Assembly (NCBI RefSeq): GCF_011064545.1
Contig: NZ_JAAMFG010000037.1
Location: forward strand, 62,001 to 126,000
DNA: 64,000 nucleotides
DNA from: Wenzhouxiangella sp. XN24
Lineage (GTDB): Bacteria; Pseudomonadota; Gammaproteobacteria; Steroidobacterales; XN24
Direction: 5' to 3'
The notes under the pieces were generated by a model, which saw nothing but the letters and a program-made list of their open reading frames with translations, was not told where the DNA came from and searched no databases. The position numbers and the translations under genes are program-made. Each line of letters opens with the position of its first letter. The stretch's first letter is position 1. Positions 41,820-52,895 of this stretch are shown piece by piece.

Positions 41820-42746
41820 ATGCAACCCCCCGTAGGACAAAAAGAGATCAACGCCGTCGAAGGATGGCTGCGGTCATTGCACGACGAGCTCACCGCCGAG
41901 CTGGAAACGCTAGACGGCGGCGCCACCTTTCGCAGCGACAGCTGGGAGCGTCCCGAAGGCGGCGGCGGCGACAGCCGGGTCATCGAAGAGGGCGCCCTCT
42001 TCGAGAAGGGAGGCATCAACTTCTCGTCGGTGCGCGGTGCCGCATTGCCGCCGTCGGCGACGGCCCGCCGGCCGGACCTTGCAGGGCGGAGCTTTCGCGC
42101 GACGGGCGTGTCGATGGTGCTCCACCCACGCAATCCCTACGTGCCGACCACCCACGGCAACTGGCGTTTCTTCGTCGCCGAGAAGGCCGGCGAGGCGCCG
42201 GTCTGGTGGTTCGGCGGCGGTTTCGACCTGACGCCTTATTACCCTTACCTGGAGGACGTGCAGCACTGGCACCGCCAGGCCCGCAGCGCCTGCCTGCCGT
42301 TCGGCGAGCAGGTCTATCCCCGTTACAAGCGCTGGGCCGACGATTACTTCCAGCTGAAGCACAGGAACGAGCCGCGCGGCGTCGGAGGGCTGTTCTACGA
42401 CGACCTCAACGAGTGGGGCTTCGATCGCTGTTTCGAGTTCTCGCGTGCCGTGGCGGCCGGATTCCTCCCGGCGTACACGCCGATCGCGGCGCGCCGCCGC
42501 CACACGCCGTGGGGCGAGAGGGAACGCGAGTTCCAGCTCTATCGCCGAGGCCGCTACGTGGAGTTCAACCTGGTCTACGACCGCGGCACCGTGTTCGGCC
42601 TGCAGTCCGGCGGGCGCATCGAGTCCATCCTGATGTCCCTGCCGCCGCTGGTGCGCTGGCGCTACGACTGGCGCCCGGAAGAAGGCACGCCGGAGGCCGC
42701 CCTGTACCGGGACTTCCTGCAACCGCGCGACTGGCTGGAGGCATGA
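41820..42746 (+). CDS. hemF: Coproporphyrinogen III oxidase, aerobic
   Basis: Oxygen-dependent decarboxylation of coproporphyrinogen III to protoporphyrinogen IX in heme synthesis; 308 residues. Conserved stretches include [39 protein letters not shown] in parts, [44 protein letters not shown] in parts, and [21 protein letters not shown]. The ATG at 41820 gives an N-terminus close to E. coli HemF; the longer frame from a TTG at 41772 is not needed. Its stop overlaps the next gene by 4 bases. Confidence 0.97.
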   Translation: MQPPVGQKEINAVEGWLRSLHDELTAELETLDGGATFRSDSWERPEGGGGDSRVIEEGALFEKGGINFSSVRGAALPPSATARRPDLAGRSFRATGVSMVLHPRNPYVPTTHGNWRFFVAEKAGEAPVWWFGGGFDLTPYYPYLEDVQHWHRQARSACLPFGEQVYPRYKRWADDYFQLKHRNEPRGVGGLFYDDLNEWGFDRCFEFSRAVAAGFLPAYTPIAARRRHTPWGEREREFQLYRRGRYVEFNLVYDRGTVFGLQSGGRIESILMSLPPLVRWRYDWRPEEGTPEAALYRDFLQPRDWLEA

Positions 42747-43174
42747 TGCGGCCGCGCTTTCATCTCGCGTTCCCGGTACATGACCTCGAGGCGGCGCGGG
42801 CGTTCTATGCCGGACTGCTGGGCTGCGCTGTCGGGCGTGAGTCCGCACGCTGGATCGATTTCGATTTCCACGGCCACCAGATCACGGCACACCTCGTGGA
42901 ATCGCTCGAGGAGGTGGCCGCCAACCCCGTGGACGGCGACCGGGTTCCGGCACGGCATTTCGGCCTGATCCTCGAACGGGACGCGTGGGACGCGCTCGCC
43001 GCGCGGCTGCGTGACGCCGGGACACCGTTTTTGATCGAGCCCCGCGTGCGTTTCCCGGGACGCCCCGGTGAGCAGGCGACGCTGTTCATCCGCGACCCCT
43101 CGGGCAACGCGCTGGAATTCAAGTCCTTCGCAGACGAGCGACAGATCTTCTCGCTGGATCCAGGCGTCGGCTGA
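42743..43174 (+). CDS. VOC (glyoxalase-fold) protein
   Basis: A 143-residue single VOC domain protein. Two beta-alpha-beta-beta-beta units are seen: [23 protein letters not shown] with a metal-ligand histidine, the histidines around [12 protein letters not shown], and [10 protein letters not shown] followed by [15 protein letters not shown] with the terminal glutamate ligand. This suggests a metal-dependent dioxygenase- or lyase-like enzyme of unknown substrate. The ATG overlaps the hemF stop (ATGA). Confidence 0.85.
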   Translation: MMRPRFHLAFPVHDLEAARAFYAGLLGCAVGRESARWIDFDFHGHQITAHLVESLEEVAANPVDGDRVPARHFGLILERDAWDALAARLRDAGTPFLIEPRVRFPGRPGEQATLFIRDPSGNALEFKSFADERQIFSLDPGVG

Positions 43175-43219
43175 AAGCGGATTCCATGTGTCGGTCGGGC
43201 ATCCCGCCCGGCCGGCTGC

Positions 43220-43609
43220 TCAGCCCAGGGCCAGCCAGATATTGGTCACGGCCACCGCCAGGATCACGATCCAGGTGAACAGGGTGCCGTAGAACCGCCC
43301 GAAACTGGTGCCGCTGCTGCGTGCGAGGCCGACGGCGTGACCCACCCGGGCGAGGAAGAAGAGCGCGCCGAAGACATGCAGCAGGGCGGCGGGAGCGCCA
43401 TTCAGTTCCGCCGCGAGCAGCAGCACCAGGAACAGCGGCGCATATTCCGCAAAATTCCCGTGCACGCGCACCGCGCGCTCGAGCGCCGTGTCGCTCGCCG
43501 TGCCGAGCCCGACCTTGGCGCGCCGGCGGTGCGAGACCACCTGGAAGCAGAGGGCGATGTAGAGCAGGCCAAGCAGGCCCCCGTAGAGAGCGGTAATCGT
43601 CGGGCTCAT
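43220..43609 (-). CDS. MAPEG family membrane protein
   Basis: A 129-residue protein with four hydrophobic helices. It carries the MAPEG signatures R-V-H-G-N-F-A-E-Y-A-P (AVRVHGNFAEYAPLFLVLLLAAE in parts) and ARVGHAVGL. The superfamily includes glutathione-dependent membrane enzymes; the bacterial YecN-like branch is uncharacterised. It is the last gene of a minus-strand group after tag and converges on the VOC gene. Confidence 0.85.
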   Translation of the reverse strand: MSPTITALYGGLLGLLYIALCFQVVSHRRRAKVGLGTASDTALERAVRVHGNFAEYAPLFLVLLLAAELNGAPAALLHVFGALFFLARVGHAVGLARSSGTSFGRFYGTLFTWIVILAVAVTNIWLALG

Positions 43610-43648
43610 GGAAGTGGCGACCTCGGCGGCTGTTGCAGACCGCGAAGG

Positions 43649-44254
43649 TTACCCGACTGGCGCGGATTCGGCGATGCATTCCTCCCGGCGGAAGCATCCC
43701 AGCAGGTGGTCGTTGACGAGGCCGGTGGCCTGCAGGTGCGCGTAGATGATGGTGCTGCCGACGAACCTGAAGCCGCGGGCTTTCAGGTCCTTGCTGACGC
43801 GGTCGGACAACGGCGTGGTCGCCGGCACCTCGCCCTGTGTCCGCCAGCGGTTGACGACCGGGCGACCGTCCACGAAATCCCACAGGTAGTCGGTGAAGCT
43901 GCCGAACTCGTCGCGGATCGCGAGAAAAGCACGGGCGTTACTGATGGCCGCTTCGACCTTGAGGCGATTGCGAATGATGCCCGGGTCGGCGAGCAACCGC
44001 GCCACGCTGCGCCTGTTGAAGCGCGCCACTTTTTCAGGATCGAAGCCCGCGAAAGCACGCCGGTACGCAGCGCGCTTGTGCAACACCGTCGACCAGGACA
44101 GGCCGGCCTGCGCGCTTTCCAGCAGGAGAAACTCGAACTGGCCTGCGTCGTTCCGAACCGGGCGCCCCCATTCCTCGTCGTGGTACGCCAGGTACGCCGC
44201 GCTGACGCCCCGGCTCCAGTCACATCGAGGCAGATCGCCATTCATTGCACTCAT
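43649..44254 (-). CDS. tag: DNA-3-methyladenine glycosylase I
   Basis: Base-excision repair glycosylase removing 3-methyladenine; 201 residues. Conserved features are CDWSRG, YHDEEWGRPV, the substrate-pocket EFLLLESAQAGLSWSTVLHKR in parts and a C-terminal NDHLLGCF. The N-terminal Cys and His and the C-terminal His and Cys provide the structural zinc site. The start at 44254 follows GGGGGTCTCGG. It is separated from the upstream HvfA-like gene by a strong terminator, so it has its own transcript. Confidence 0.94.
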   Translation of the reverse strand: MSAMNGDLPRCDWSRGVSAAYLAYHDEEWGRPVRNDAGQFEFLLLESAQAGLSWSTVLHKRAAYRRAFAGFDPEKVARFNRRSVARLLADPGIIRNRLKVEAAISNARAFLAIRDEFGSFTDYLWDFVDGRPVVNRWRTQGEVPATTPLSDRVSKDLKARGFRFVGSTIIYAHLQATGLVNDHLLGCFRREECIAESAPVG

Positions 44255-44349
44255 CCGAGACCCCCCCGTATTCCGAGCTCCATGCGCCCCGGCCATGTTC
44301 CCGCAGACTGGGCCACGAGAGAAGAGCTCGTAACGGGACATCGGGCACG

Positions 44350-44383
44350 AAAAAAGGGGTCCGCGAAACGAATCGCGAACCCC
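44350..44383 (-). terminator. Intrinsic terminator of the HvfA-like gene
   Basis: Read on the minus strand, an 11-base-pair stem (GGGGTTCGCGA with TCGCGGACCCC, one wobble pair) closes a 6-base loop and is followed by six T residues. It begins about 37 bases after the HvfA-like stop codon and ends the transcript before tag. Confidence 0.9.
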
Positions 44384-44420
44384 CTCGTTCATCCGTCGGT
44401 GGATGAAAGCTACTAACGGA

Positions 44421-44735
44421 TCAGGCGGCGCCGCACTTGCCCTCGCCGCACTTGCCTTCGCCGCACTTGCCTTCGCCACCCTTCTCGCCTTCCTTGTCGC
44501 CGCCGCACTTGCCTTCGCCGCACTTGCCTTCGGCGTCCTTGTCTTCCTTCTTGTCGCCGCCGCACTTGCCCTCGCCACACTTGCCTTCGCCGACCGAGGC
44601 CATCGCCATGTAGCCGCTGGACAGCGCGGTCATGCCGAAGGGGTTGTCGGCCTGGGCGACGGAGACGCTGGCCAGGGAACCCGCCAGCGCGATGCCGGCG
44701 GCCAGGGAAACGGGTTTGATCGTCTTCTTCAACAT
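44421..44735 (-). CDS. hvfA: HvfA-like RiPP metallophore precursor (EGKCG repeats)
   Basis: Secreted low-complexity peptide of 104 residues. The signal peptide (1-29) ends AQA before DNPFGMTALSSGYMAMA, a segment typical of the family. The rest contains seven EGKCG units (cysteines 53, 58, 72, 77, 91, 96, 101) in groups of two, two and three, separated by charged spacers (GDKKEDKDA and GDKEGEKGG). All seven cysteines lie in these units. In HvfA-type peptides these cysteines are converted by a DUF692 (MNIO) enzyme with a DUF2063 partner into copper-binding oxazolone/thioamide groups; no such enzymes are in the window. The gene follows an ECF sigma/anti-sigma pair by 87 bases and ends at a strong terminator. 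GAGGGA precedes the ATG. Confidence 0.88.
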   Translation of the reverse strand: MLKKTIKPVSLAAGIALAGSLASVSVAQADNPFGMTALSSGYMAMASVGEGKCGEGKCGGDKKEDKDAEGKCGEGKCGGDKEGEKGGEGKCGEGKCGEGKCGAA

Positions 44736-44785
44736 GTTCTGGTCCCTCTCTCTCTTGGTTTGTCAGCTCTTGGTTTCTACTTGCC

Positions 44786-44807
44786 CGGCTTTTTCAGCCG
44801 TTTTTTT
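44786..44807 (+). terminator. Plus-strand terminator in the HvfA-like leader
   Basis: CGGCT and AGCCG form a 5-base-pair stem with loop TTTTC, followed directly by seven T residues on the plus strand. No plus-strand gene lies upstream within 1.6 kb, so it would end transcripts antisense to the HvfA-like gene. On the minus strand the same hairpin lies in that gene's leader, preceded by an A-tract and with no T-run after it. Confidence 0.6.
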
Positions 44808-44822
44808 AATGGGTCGTGCCCA

Positions 44823-47095
<2,273 letters not shown>

Positions 47096-47099
47096 GACC

Positions 47100-47930
47100 T
47101 TGGCCGCACCCGACCGATACGCGGTGTTCGGCCATCCGGTCGGGCACAGCCGCTCACCGCGGATTCACGCGCGCTTCGCCGAACTGACCGGCCAGCTGAT
47201 CGCCTACGAGGCGATCGATGTTCCTCCAGGGGATTTCGAAGCGGCGCTGGAGGGTTTCCTCGCCACTGGCGGCAAGGGCCTCAACATCACGGTACCTCAC
47301 AAGCTGGCCGCATTCGACGCGGCCGATGTCCTGACTCCTCGCGCGCAGCACGCGGGCGCCGTGAACACCCTCGCGCTGCAGGCGCAGGGATTGCTCGGCG
47401 ACAACACCGATGGCGCCGGCCTGCTGCGGGACCTGCAGCACAACCTGGGAATCGAGCTCGCAGGGCAGCGTATCCTGCTCGTGGGAGCGGGCGGGGCGGC
47501 GCGCGGCGTGCTCGGCCCCCTGCTCGATGCGGGCCCGGCCTCCGTGCTCATCGCCAATCGTTCGCCAGGGCGTGCCGCGGAACTGGCAGCGAGGTTTGCC
47601 TCCGACGGGCCGGTCTCGGGCGTGGCCCTCGAGGGGGCACGGGATGCCTTCGACCTGGTCGTCAACGCCACCTCCGCCAGCCTGTCGGGCGAAGTGCCGG
47701 CGCTTAATACCCGCATCATCGGCGCGCACACCTTTTGTTACGACCTCGCGTACGGCGCCGGACCCACGGCGTTTCTTCGCTGGGCGGACGCACACGGTGC
47801 AAAAGGCGTCGCGGACGGCCTGGGCATGCTCGTGGAGCAGGCCGCCGAGTCGTTCGAATTGTGGCGCGGGATGCGGCCGCCGACTGCCCAGGTGCTCGGG
47901 GAATTGCGCGACGCAATGATGCGCCCCTGA
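47100..47930 (+). CDS. aroE: Shikimate 5-dehydrogenase
   Basis: NADPH-dependent reduction of 3-dehydroshikimate; 276 residues. The substrate site shows VFGHPVGHSRSPRIH, the catalytic lysine in NITVPHKLAAF and the aspartate in GDNTDGAGL; the NADPH motif is LLVGAGGAARGVLGPLL with ANRSPGRA. The start is TTG at 47100, the only candidate near the N-terminus; with hemB ending 4 bases upstream it is co-translated. Confidence 0.95.
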   Translation: MAAPDRYAVFGHPVGHSRSPRIHARFAELTGQLIAYEAIDVPPGDFEAALEGFLATGGKGLNITVPHKLAAFDAADVLTPRAQHAGAVNTLALQAQGLLGDNTDGAGLLRDLQHNLGIELAGQRILLVGAGGAARGVLGPLLDAGPASVLIANRSPGRAAELAARFASDGPVSGVALEGARDAFDLVVNATSASLSGEVPALNTRIIGAHTFCYDLAYGAGPTAFLRWADAHGAKGVADGLGMLVEQAAESFELWRGMRPPTAQVLGELRDAMMRP

Positions 47931-47937
47931 ACCGGGA

Positions 47938-48465
47938 TCAGCCCAGGTAACGATCCTTGAGGCGCACGTAGTGCGCGGACGAGTAGCGCAACATCTCGCG
48001 CTCCTCCTCCGACAGGTCACGCACCCGCCGCGCAGGGCTGCCGCGGTAAAGGCCACCGCCCGCCAGCCGCTTGCCCGGCGGCACCAGGCTCCCCGCCGCG
48101 AGAAACACCTCGTCCTCGAGCACGGCGCCGTCGAGCACCGTCGAACTCATGCCGAGCAGGCAACGGTCGCCGATGGTGCAGGCATGGAGCATGACGCGAT
48201 GCCCCACCGTCACGTCCTCGCCTATCACCAGCGGCAGGCCGCCGGGCGAATAAGGCCCGTCGTGGGTGACGTGGAGCACGCTGCCGTCCTGGATATTGCT
48301 GCGGGCGCCGATATGAATGCTGTTCACGTCGCCGCGCGCCACCACCATCGGCCACAGGGAGGCATCATCCCCGATGACGACGCGGCCGATGACGACGGCG
48401 GCCGGGTCCACCCAGGCACGCATCCCGATCTGTGGCCGATCATTGCCGAAGGGGCGGACGTTCAC
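47938..48465 (-). CDS. Gamma carbonic anhydrase-like hexapeptide protein
   Basis: A 175-residue left-handed beta-helix protein with repeating hexapeptides (VVIGRVVIGDDASLWPMVVARGD in parts) and metal-ligand histidines in SVLHVTHDG and VGHRVMLHACTIGD, as in the YrdA/PaaY group of gamma carbonic anhydrases. These bind zinc or iron, but carbonic anhydrase activity is often lacking. The GTG start overlaps the gor stop by 4 bases, so it is in an operon with glutathione reductase. Confidence 0.9.
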   Translation of the reverse strand: MNVRPFGNDRPQIGMRAWVDPAAVVIGRVVIGDDASLWPMVVARGDVNSIHIGARSNIQDGSVLHVTHDGPYSPGGLPLVIGEDVTVGHRVMLHACTIGDRCLLGMSSTVLDGAVLEDEVFLAAGSLVPPGKRLAGGGLYRGSPARRVRDLSEEEREMLRYSSAHYVRLKDRYLG

Positions 48466-49826
48466 GAGCGCGGGCCACGCAGCGTCACGAGTTCCTCGGC
48501 CGTCGTGGGGTGAATCGCCACGGTATCGTCGAAGTCGCGCTTCGTAGCGCCCATGCGGATGGCGACCGCGAAGCCCTGCAGCATTTCGTCGGCGCCATGT
48601 CCGATCACGTGACAGCCGACGATGCGCTCGTCGTCTCCGACGGTGATCAGCTTGACCGCCGCCGGCACCTTGTGCTCCGTGAGCGCGTGGTACATCGGCG
48701 TGAACCGGCCCTCGAAAACCCGCAGGGCATCGCCGTGCAGCGCGTGCGCCTCCGGCTCCGACAGGCCCACCGTCCCGATCGGGGGATGGCTGAAGATCAC
48801 GGTCGGGATGCAGTCGTAATCCAGCCGGCGATCCTTCATGCCGCCGAACAGCCGGTCGGCGAGCCGCCGCCCGGCGGCGATCGCCACCGGCGTCAGGGCG
48901 ACGCGCCCCGTCACGTCGCCGATCGCATGAATGCCTTCGACATTCGTGGCCTGCCACTCGTCCACCGGGATGAAACCGAATTCGTCCGTGCGCACGCCGA
49001 CACGCTCCAGCCCGAGTTCCGCGACATTCGGCAGGCGCCCCACCGCCCACAGCAGGGCGTCGAAGCCGCCAAAGCGACGCCCGTCGACCGTCAGCAGCTC
49101 CAGGCCGTCGTCCTTGCGACAGACCGCGGCCGGCACCGCCCCGGTCTCGATCCCGATGCCGTCGCGGCGCATCTGGTCCATGAGCGTCTCGCGGAGCATC
49201 GGGTCGAAGTCGCGCAACACGCCATCGTGGCGCACGGCGATCGTGACCTCCGAACCGAGCGCCCGGAACACCCCGCCGATCTCGACGGCGACGTAGCCGC
49301 TGCCGACCACCAGCACCCGCGCAGGCCGCGCATCCAGCGCGAAGAACTCGTCCGACGTGATGCCGAGTTCGGCTCCCTCGATATCCGGCACGATCGGGCG
49401 TCCGCCGGTGGCGATGATGACGTGCTTCGCGACGTAGCTCCGGCCATCGACCTCCACGCCACCCTCGGCATCGAAGGAGGCCCGGCCGCGCAGCAGTGTC
49501 ACGTCGCGCTTGTCGAGATTGCCTGCGTAGATGCCGTTGAGGCGCTCGATATACGCATCGCGGCGCTTTTTCAGCGCGCCCCAGTCATGTCCTTCGAGAC
49601 CCACGCTGAAACCGTAGCCGGGCGCGTCCGCGATGGCCTGGGCGATCCCCGCCGCGTTCCACATGAGCTTCTTGGGAACGCAGCCCACGTTGACGCAGGT
49701 GCCGCCGAGCGCCCCGAGTTCGGCCACCGCCGCCCGTGCGCCGTAATCTGCGGCGCGCTGGGCCGCGGCGAGCCCGCCGCTGCCGCCGCCGATGACGAAC
49801 AAGTCGAATTCCGGATTGTCGGACAT
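48462..49826 (-). CDS. gor: Glutathione-disulfide reductase
   Basis: NADPH-dependent flavoenzyme restoring reduced glutathione; 454 residues. FAD-binding FVIGGGSGGLAAAQRAA, redox-active disulfide in GGTCVNVGCVPKK, NADPH-binding VLVVGSGYVAVEIGGVF, second FAD motif GIHAIGDVTGR and C-terminal catalytic HPTTAEE. The GCVPKK form and the arginine after VAVRHD-like IAVRHDGVLRDFD fit glutathione reductase rather than lipoamide dehydrogenase. Divergent from prlC across 118 bases. Confidence 0.95.
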   Translation of the reverse strand: MSDNPEFDLFVIGGGSGGLAAAQRAADYGARAAVAELGALGGTCVNVGCVPKKLMWNAAGIAQAIADAPGYGFSVGLEGHDWGALKKRRDAYIERLNGIYAGNLDKRDVTLLRGRASFDAEGGVEVDGRSYVAKHVIIATGGRPIVPDIEGAELGITSDEFFALDARPARVLVVGSGYVAVEIGGVFRALGSEVTIAVRHDGVLRDFDPMLRETLMDQMRRDGIGIETGAVPAAVCRKDDGLELLTVDGRRFGGFDALLWAVGRLPNVAELGLERVGVRTDEFGFIPVDEWQATNVEGIHAIGDVTGRVALTPVAIAAGRRLADRLFGGMKDRRLDYDCIPTVIFSHPPIGTVGLSEPEAHALHGDALRVFEGRFTPMYHALTEHKVPAAVKLITVGDDERIVGCHVIGHGADEMLQGFAVAIRMGATKRDFDDTVAIHPTTAEELVTLRGPRS

Positions 49827-49944
49827 CTGGTACTCCCGAGAAAACGAACCCATTGTAAACGCCCCGGCCACCGGCCGGTCACGGCCGGCGCCCCGGTCGA
49901 CCGTGCTAAAATCCGGCGCCGCAGGAAGCGCCCACGGAGCATCC

Positions 49945-51981
49945 ATGGACAATCCGCTGTTGCACGAGACCGGCTTGCCGGCTTTCTCCAGGATCCGGCC
50001 CGCACATGTCGAACCGGCCATCCGGACCGTGATCGAGAGGAGCCGCGCGCAGGTCGAGGAGATCCTCGCAGCCGCCCAGCCGCCTCGCTGGGACAACCTC
50101 GTCATGCCGCTGGAGGCGATGGAGCATCGCCTCGCCCGCGCCTGGGCGCCCGTCGGCCACCTGAACGCCGTGCACAACACGGCGGCGCTGCGCGAAGCCT
50201 ACAACGCCTGCCTGCCGATACTCTCGGATTTCGGCAGTGAACTGGGCCAGCACGAGGGCCTGTTTCGTGCCTATGAACGCGTGCTCGCGGAGCAGGGCCC
50301 GGAACTCGCGCCCGGGCAGCGCAAGATTCTCGAGGATGCGTTGCGTGATTTCCGTCTCGCCGGCGTCGCCCTGCCGCCTGCCGAGCGTGCCCGCTTTCGC
50401 GCCATCATGCAGGAGCTTTCCATGCTCGGCGCCCGTTTCGAGGAGCACCTTCTCGACGCCACCCAGGCGTGGCGGCTGGAAGTCCATGATCCCGCCAGGC
50501 TCGACGGCTTGCCCGAGGACGCGCGCACCCGCGCACGGGAGGCGGCGCAGAGTCGGGGCCTCGACGGCTGGGCGCTGACGCTCGATTTTCCCGCGTACCA
50601 CGCGGTGATGAGCCACGCCACCGACCGGGAACTGCGCCGCGAGTTCTATACGGCATGGGTGACGCGGGCATCGGAGTGCGGCCCGACCGCCGGGCGCTTC
50701 GACAACGGACCCGTCATGGAGGAGATCCTGCGCCTGCGCCACGAGGCCGCGCGAATCCTGGGTTTCGAGGATTACGCCGAGCTGTCGCTCGCTACCAAGA
50801 TGGCGCCCTCCGTGGCCGAGGTGCGGACCTTTCTCGAGGACCTGGCGCGACGCAGCCGCAAGGCGGCCCTCGCCGAGATGGAGGCCATCCGGCAGTTCGC
50901 CGGGCAGCCGCTGGAGGCCTGGGATATCGCCTTCTGGTCGGAGCGCCTGCGCGAGCATGCCTACGAGGTCTCCGACGAAGAACTGCGGCCCTATTTTCCG
51001 GCGGATCGCGTGATGCAGGGCCTGTTCGAGACGGCGGGCGAACTGTTCGACATCCGCATCGTGCCCGGCGGCAAGGTCGACACCTGGCACGACGACGTCG
51101 AATTCTTCCGCATCGAGAACGCCGACGGCAGCGTGCTCGGGCACCTGTACACGGACCTGTACGCGCGCGAGCAGAAGCGGGGCGGCGCGTGGATGGACGA
51201 ATGCGTCGGCCGGGCGCGACTGGCGGGCATCGAGGCGCTGCCCGTCGCCTTCCTGGTGTGCAACTTCATGCCGCCGACCGGCACGCGGCCGGGGCTGCTC
51301 AGCCACGACGACGTGGTGACGCTGTTCCATGAATTCGGACACTGCCTGCACCACCTGCTGACCCGGGTGGACTGGCCGAGCGCCGCAGGGATCAACGGCG
51401 TCGCCTGGGACGCGGTCGAGCTGCCGAGCCAGTTCCTGGAGAATTTCGCCTGGCATCCGACGGTCATCGAGCGGCTCTCCGGGCACTTCGAAAGCGGCGC
51501 GCCCTTGCCCCGCGAGATGCTCGAACGGCTGATCGCGAGCCGCAATTTCCAGTCGGCCATGCAGATGCTGCGCCAGGTCGAGTTCGCGCTGTTCGACATC
51601 CGGCTGCATGGACGCGCCCCCGTGGATGCCGCGGGGGTGGTCGCCGAGCTGGAGGCGGTGCGGCGCGAGATCGCGGTCGTGCCCTATCCCGGGTTCAACC
51701 GCTTCGCGCACGGCTTTTCGCATATTTTCGGCGGCGGCTACGCGGCCGGGTACTACAGCTACAAGTGGGCCGAAGTGCTTTCCGCGGACGCCTTCAGCCT
51801 GTTCGAGGAACGCGGCGTGATGGACCCGGAGGCCGGGCGCCGTTTCCGCGAATGCATCCTCGAGGTCGGCGGCAGCGTCGATGCCCTCGAGGCCTTCATC
51901 GCGTTCCGCGGCCGCCCGCCGGAGCCGGAGCCCCTGCTGCGGCTTTCCGGCATCGGTACCGACACGCTGTCGGCGGCCTGA
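49945..51981 (+). CDS. prlC: Oligopeptidase A (M3 family)
   Basis: Cytosolic zinc metallopeptidase degrading signal peptides and oligopeptides; 678 residues. The zinc-binding HEFGH motif lies in VVTLFHEFGHCLHHLLT, with the downstream glutamate in AWDAVELPSQFLENF. The N-terminal helical part starts NPLLHETGLPAFSRIRPAHVEPAI in parts and the C-terminal part has SHIFGGGYAAGYYSYKWAE in parts. Full length for the family. The xthA gene follows 4 bases later. Confidence 0.96.
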   Translation: MDNPLLHETGLPAFSRIRPAHVEPAIRTVIERSRAQVEEILAAAQPPRWDNLVMPLEAMEHRLARAWAPVGHLNAVHNTAALREAYNACLPILSDFGSELGQHEGLFRAYERVLAEQGPELAPGQRKILEDALRDFRLAGVALPPAERARFRAIMQELSMLGARFEEHLLDATQAWRLEVHDPARLDGLPEDARTRAREAAQSRGLDGWALTLDFPAYHAVMSHATDRELRREFYTAWVTRASECGPTAGRFDNGPVMEEILRLRHEAARILGFEDYAELSLATKMAPSVAEVRTFLEDLARRSRKAALAEMEAIRQFAGQPLEAWDIAFWSERLREHAYEVSDEELRPYFPADRVMQGLFETAGELFDIRIVPGGKVDTWHDDVEFFRIENADGSVLGHLYTDLYAREQKRGGAWMDECVGRARLAGIEALPVAFLVCNFMPPTGTRPGLLSHDDVVTLFHEFGHCLHHLLTRVDWPSAAGINGVAWDAVELPSQFLENFAWHPTVIERLSGHFESGAPLPREMLERLIASRNFQSAMQMLRQVEFALFDIRLHGRAPVDAAGVVAELEAVRREIAVVPYPGFNRFAHGFSHIFGGGYAAGYYSYKWAEVLSADAFSLFEERGVMDPEAGRRFRECILEVGGSVDALEAFIAFRGRPPEPEPLLRLSGIGTDTLSAA

Positions 51982-51985
51982 GCCC

Positions 51986-52756
51986 GTGCGCATCGCCAGC
52001 TGGAACGTGAACTCCCTCAAGGTGCGCCTGCCGCAGGTGCTCGACTGGCTCGCCGCGCATTCGCCCGACGTGCTCGGGCTGCAGGAAACCAAGCTCATCG
52101 ACACGGCCTTCCCGATCGACGCGATCCGGGAGGCCGGCTACGAGGTCAGTTTCAGCGGCCAGCCCACCTACAACGGCGTCGCATTGCTGTCCCGGGCGCC
52201 ACAGAGCGACGTCGTCACGGGCCTGAACGCCCACGAGGACCCGCAACGGCGCGTGCTGGGCGCCACGGTCGACGGCGTGCGGGTGTTGAACCTCTACGTG
52301 CCCAACGGCCAGTCCGTGGACAGCGAAAAATACCTCTACAAGCTCGGCTGGCTGGACAAGCTGCGCGCGACCCTCGAAGAGGAGCTGGCACGTCACTCGC
52401 GGGTCGTCGTGATGGGCGATTTCAACATCGCACCCGACGACCGGGACGTGCACGATCCGGCGGAATGGGCCGGCAAGGTGCTTTGCAGCGAGCCGGAACG
52501 CGAGGCGCTGGAGCGGATCCTCGCTCTCGGCTTCGTGGACACCTTCCGGCTGTTCGACCAGGAAGACGGCATCTACAGCTGGTGGGATTACCGCGCCGGC
52601 GGGTTCCGCCGCAAGCGGGGGCTGCGCATCGACCTCGTGCTGGCGAGCGAGACGCTCGCACCCGCATGCCGGGCCTCGTGGGTGGATATCGAGCCGCGGC
52701 GGAACGAGCGCCCCTCGGATCACGCGCCCGCCGTCGCCGATTTCGAGATGCCGTAG
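51986..52756 (+). CDS. xthA: Exodeoxyribonuclease III
   Basis: AP endonuclease and 3'-5' exonuclease of DNA repair; 256 residues. All EEP-family motifs are present: IASWNVNSLKVRLP, LQETKL, YNGVALLSR, VMGDFNIAPDDRDVHDP, the SWWDYR motif and the C-terminal RIDLVLAS and SDHAPAVADF. It begins with GTG at 51986, 4 bases after prlC, so the two genes are co-transcribed. Confidence 0.96.
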   Translation: MRIASWNVNSLKVRLPQVLDWLAAHSPDVLGLQETKLIDTAFPIDAIREAGYEVSFSGQPTYNGVALLSRAPQSDVVTGLNAHEDPQRRVLGATVDGVRVLNLYVPNGQSVDSEKYLYKLGWLDKLRATLEEELARHSRVVVMGDFNIAPDDRDVHDPAEWAGKVLCSEPEREALERILALGFVDTFRLFDQEDGIYSWWDYRAGGFRRKRGLRIDLVLASETLAPACRASWVDIEPRRNERPSDHAPAVADFEMP

Positions 52757-52827
52757 AAGGCCCGCAAGGCGAATCCAGGCTGCAACTCCGGGGCGAAATG
52801 GTGCCGGATGAGCCCTCGGTGGGCCGA

Positions 52828-52843
52828 TGTGACGACCATCACA
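52828..52843. promoter_or_regulatory. CRP-type binding site upstream of the HD-domain gene
   Basis: TGTGA and TCACA are separated by 6 bases, a perfect match to the symmetric core of CRP/Vfr/Clp-family operators. It is 52 bases upstream of the HD-domain gene's ATG and 71 bases after xthA. The rest of the 139-base gap contains no gene. Confidence 0.6.
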
Positions 52844-52895
52844 GAACGCCCCCGCCGACATAGCATAAGGACCAGCGGTCTAATAGACTCAGAAA

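Noticed and set aside
49906-52104. Long minus-strand open frame opposite prlC and xthA
   Set aside because: Shadow of two well-conserved genes; no motifs of its own.
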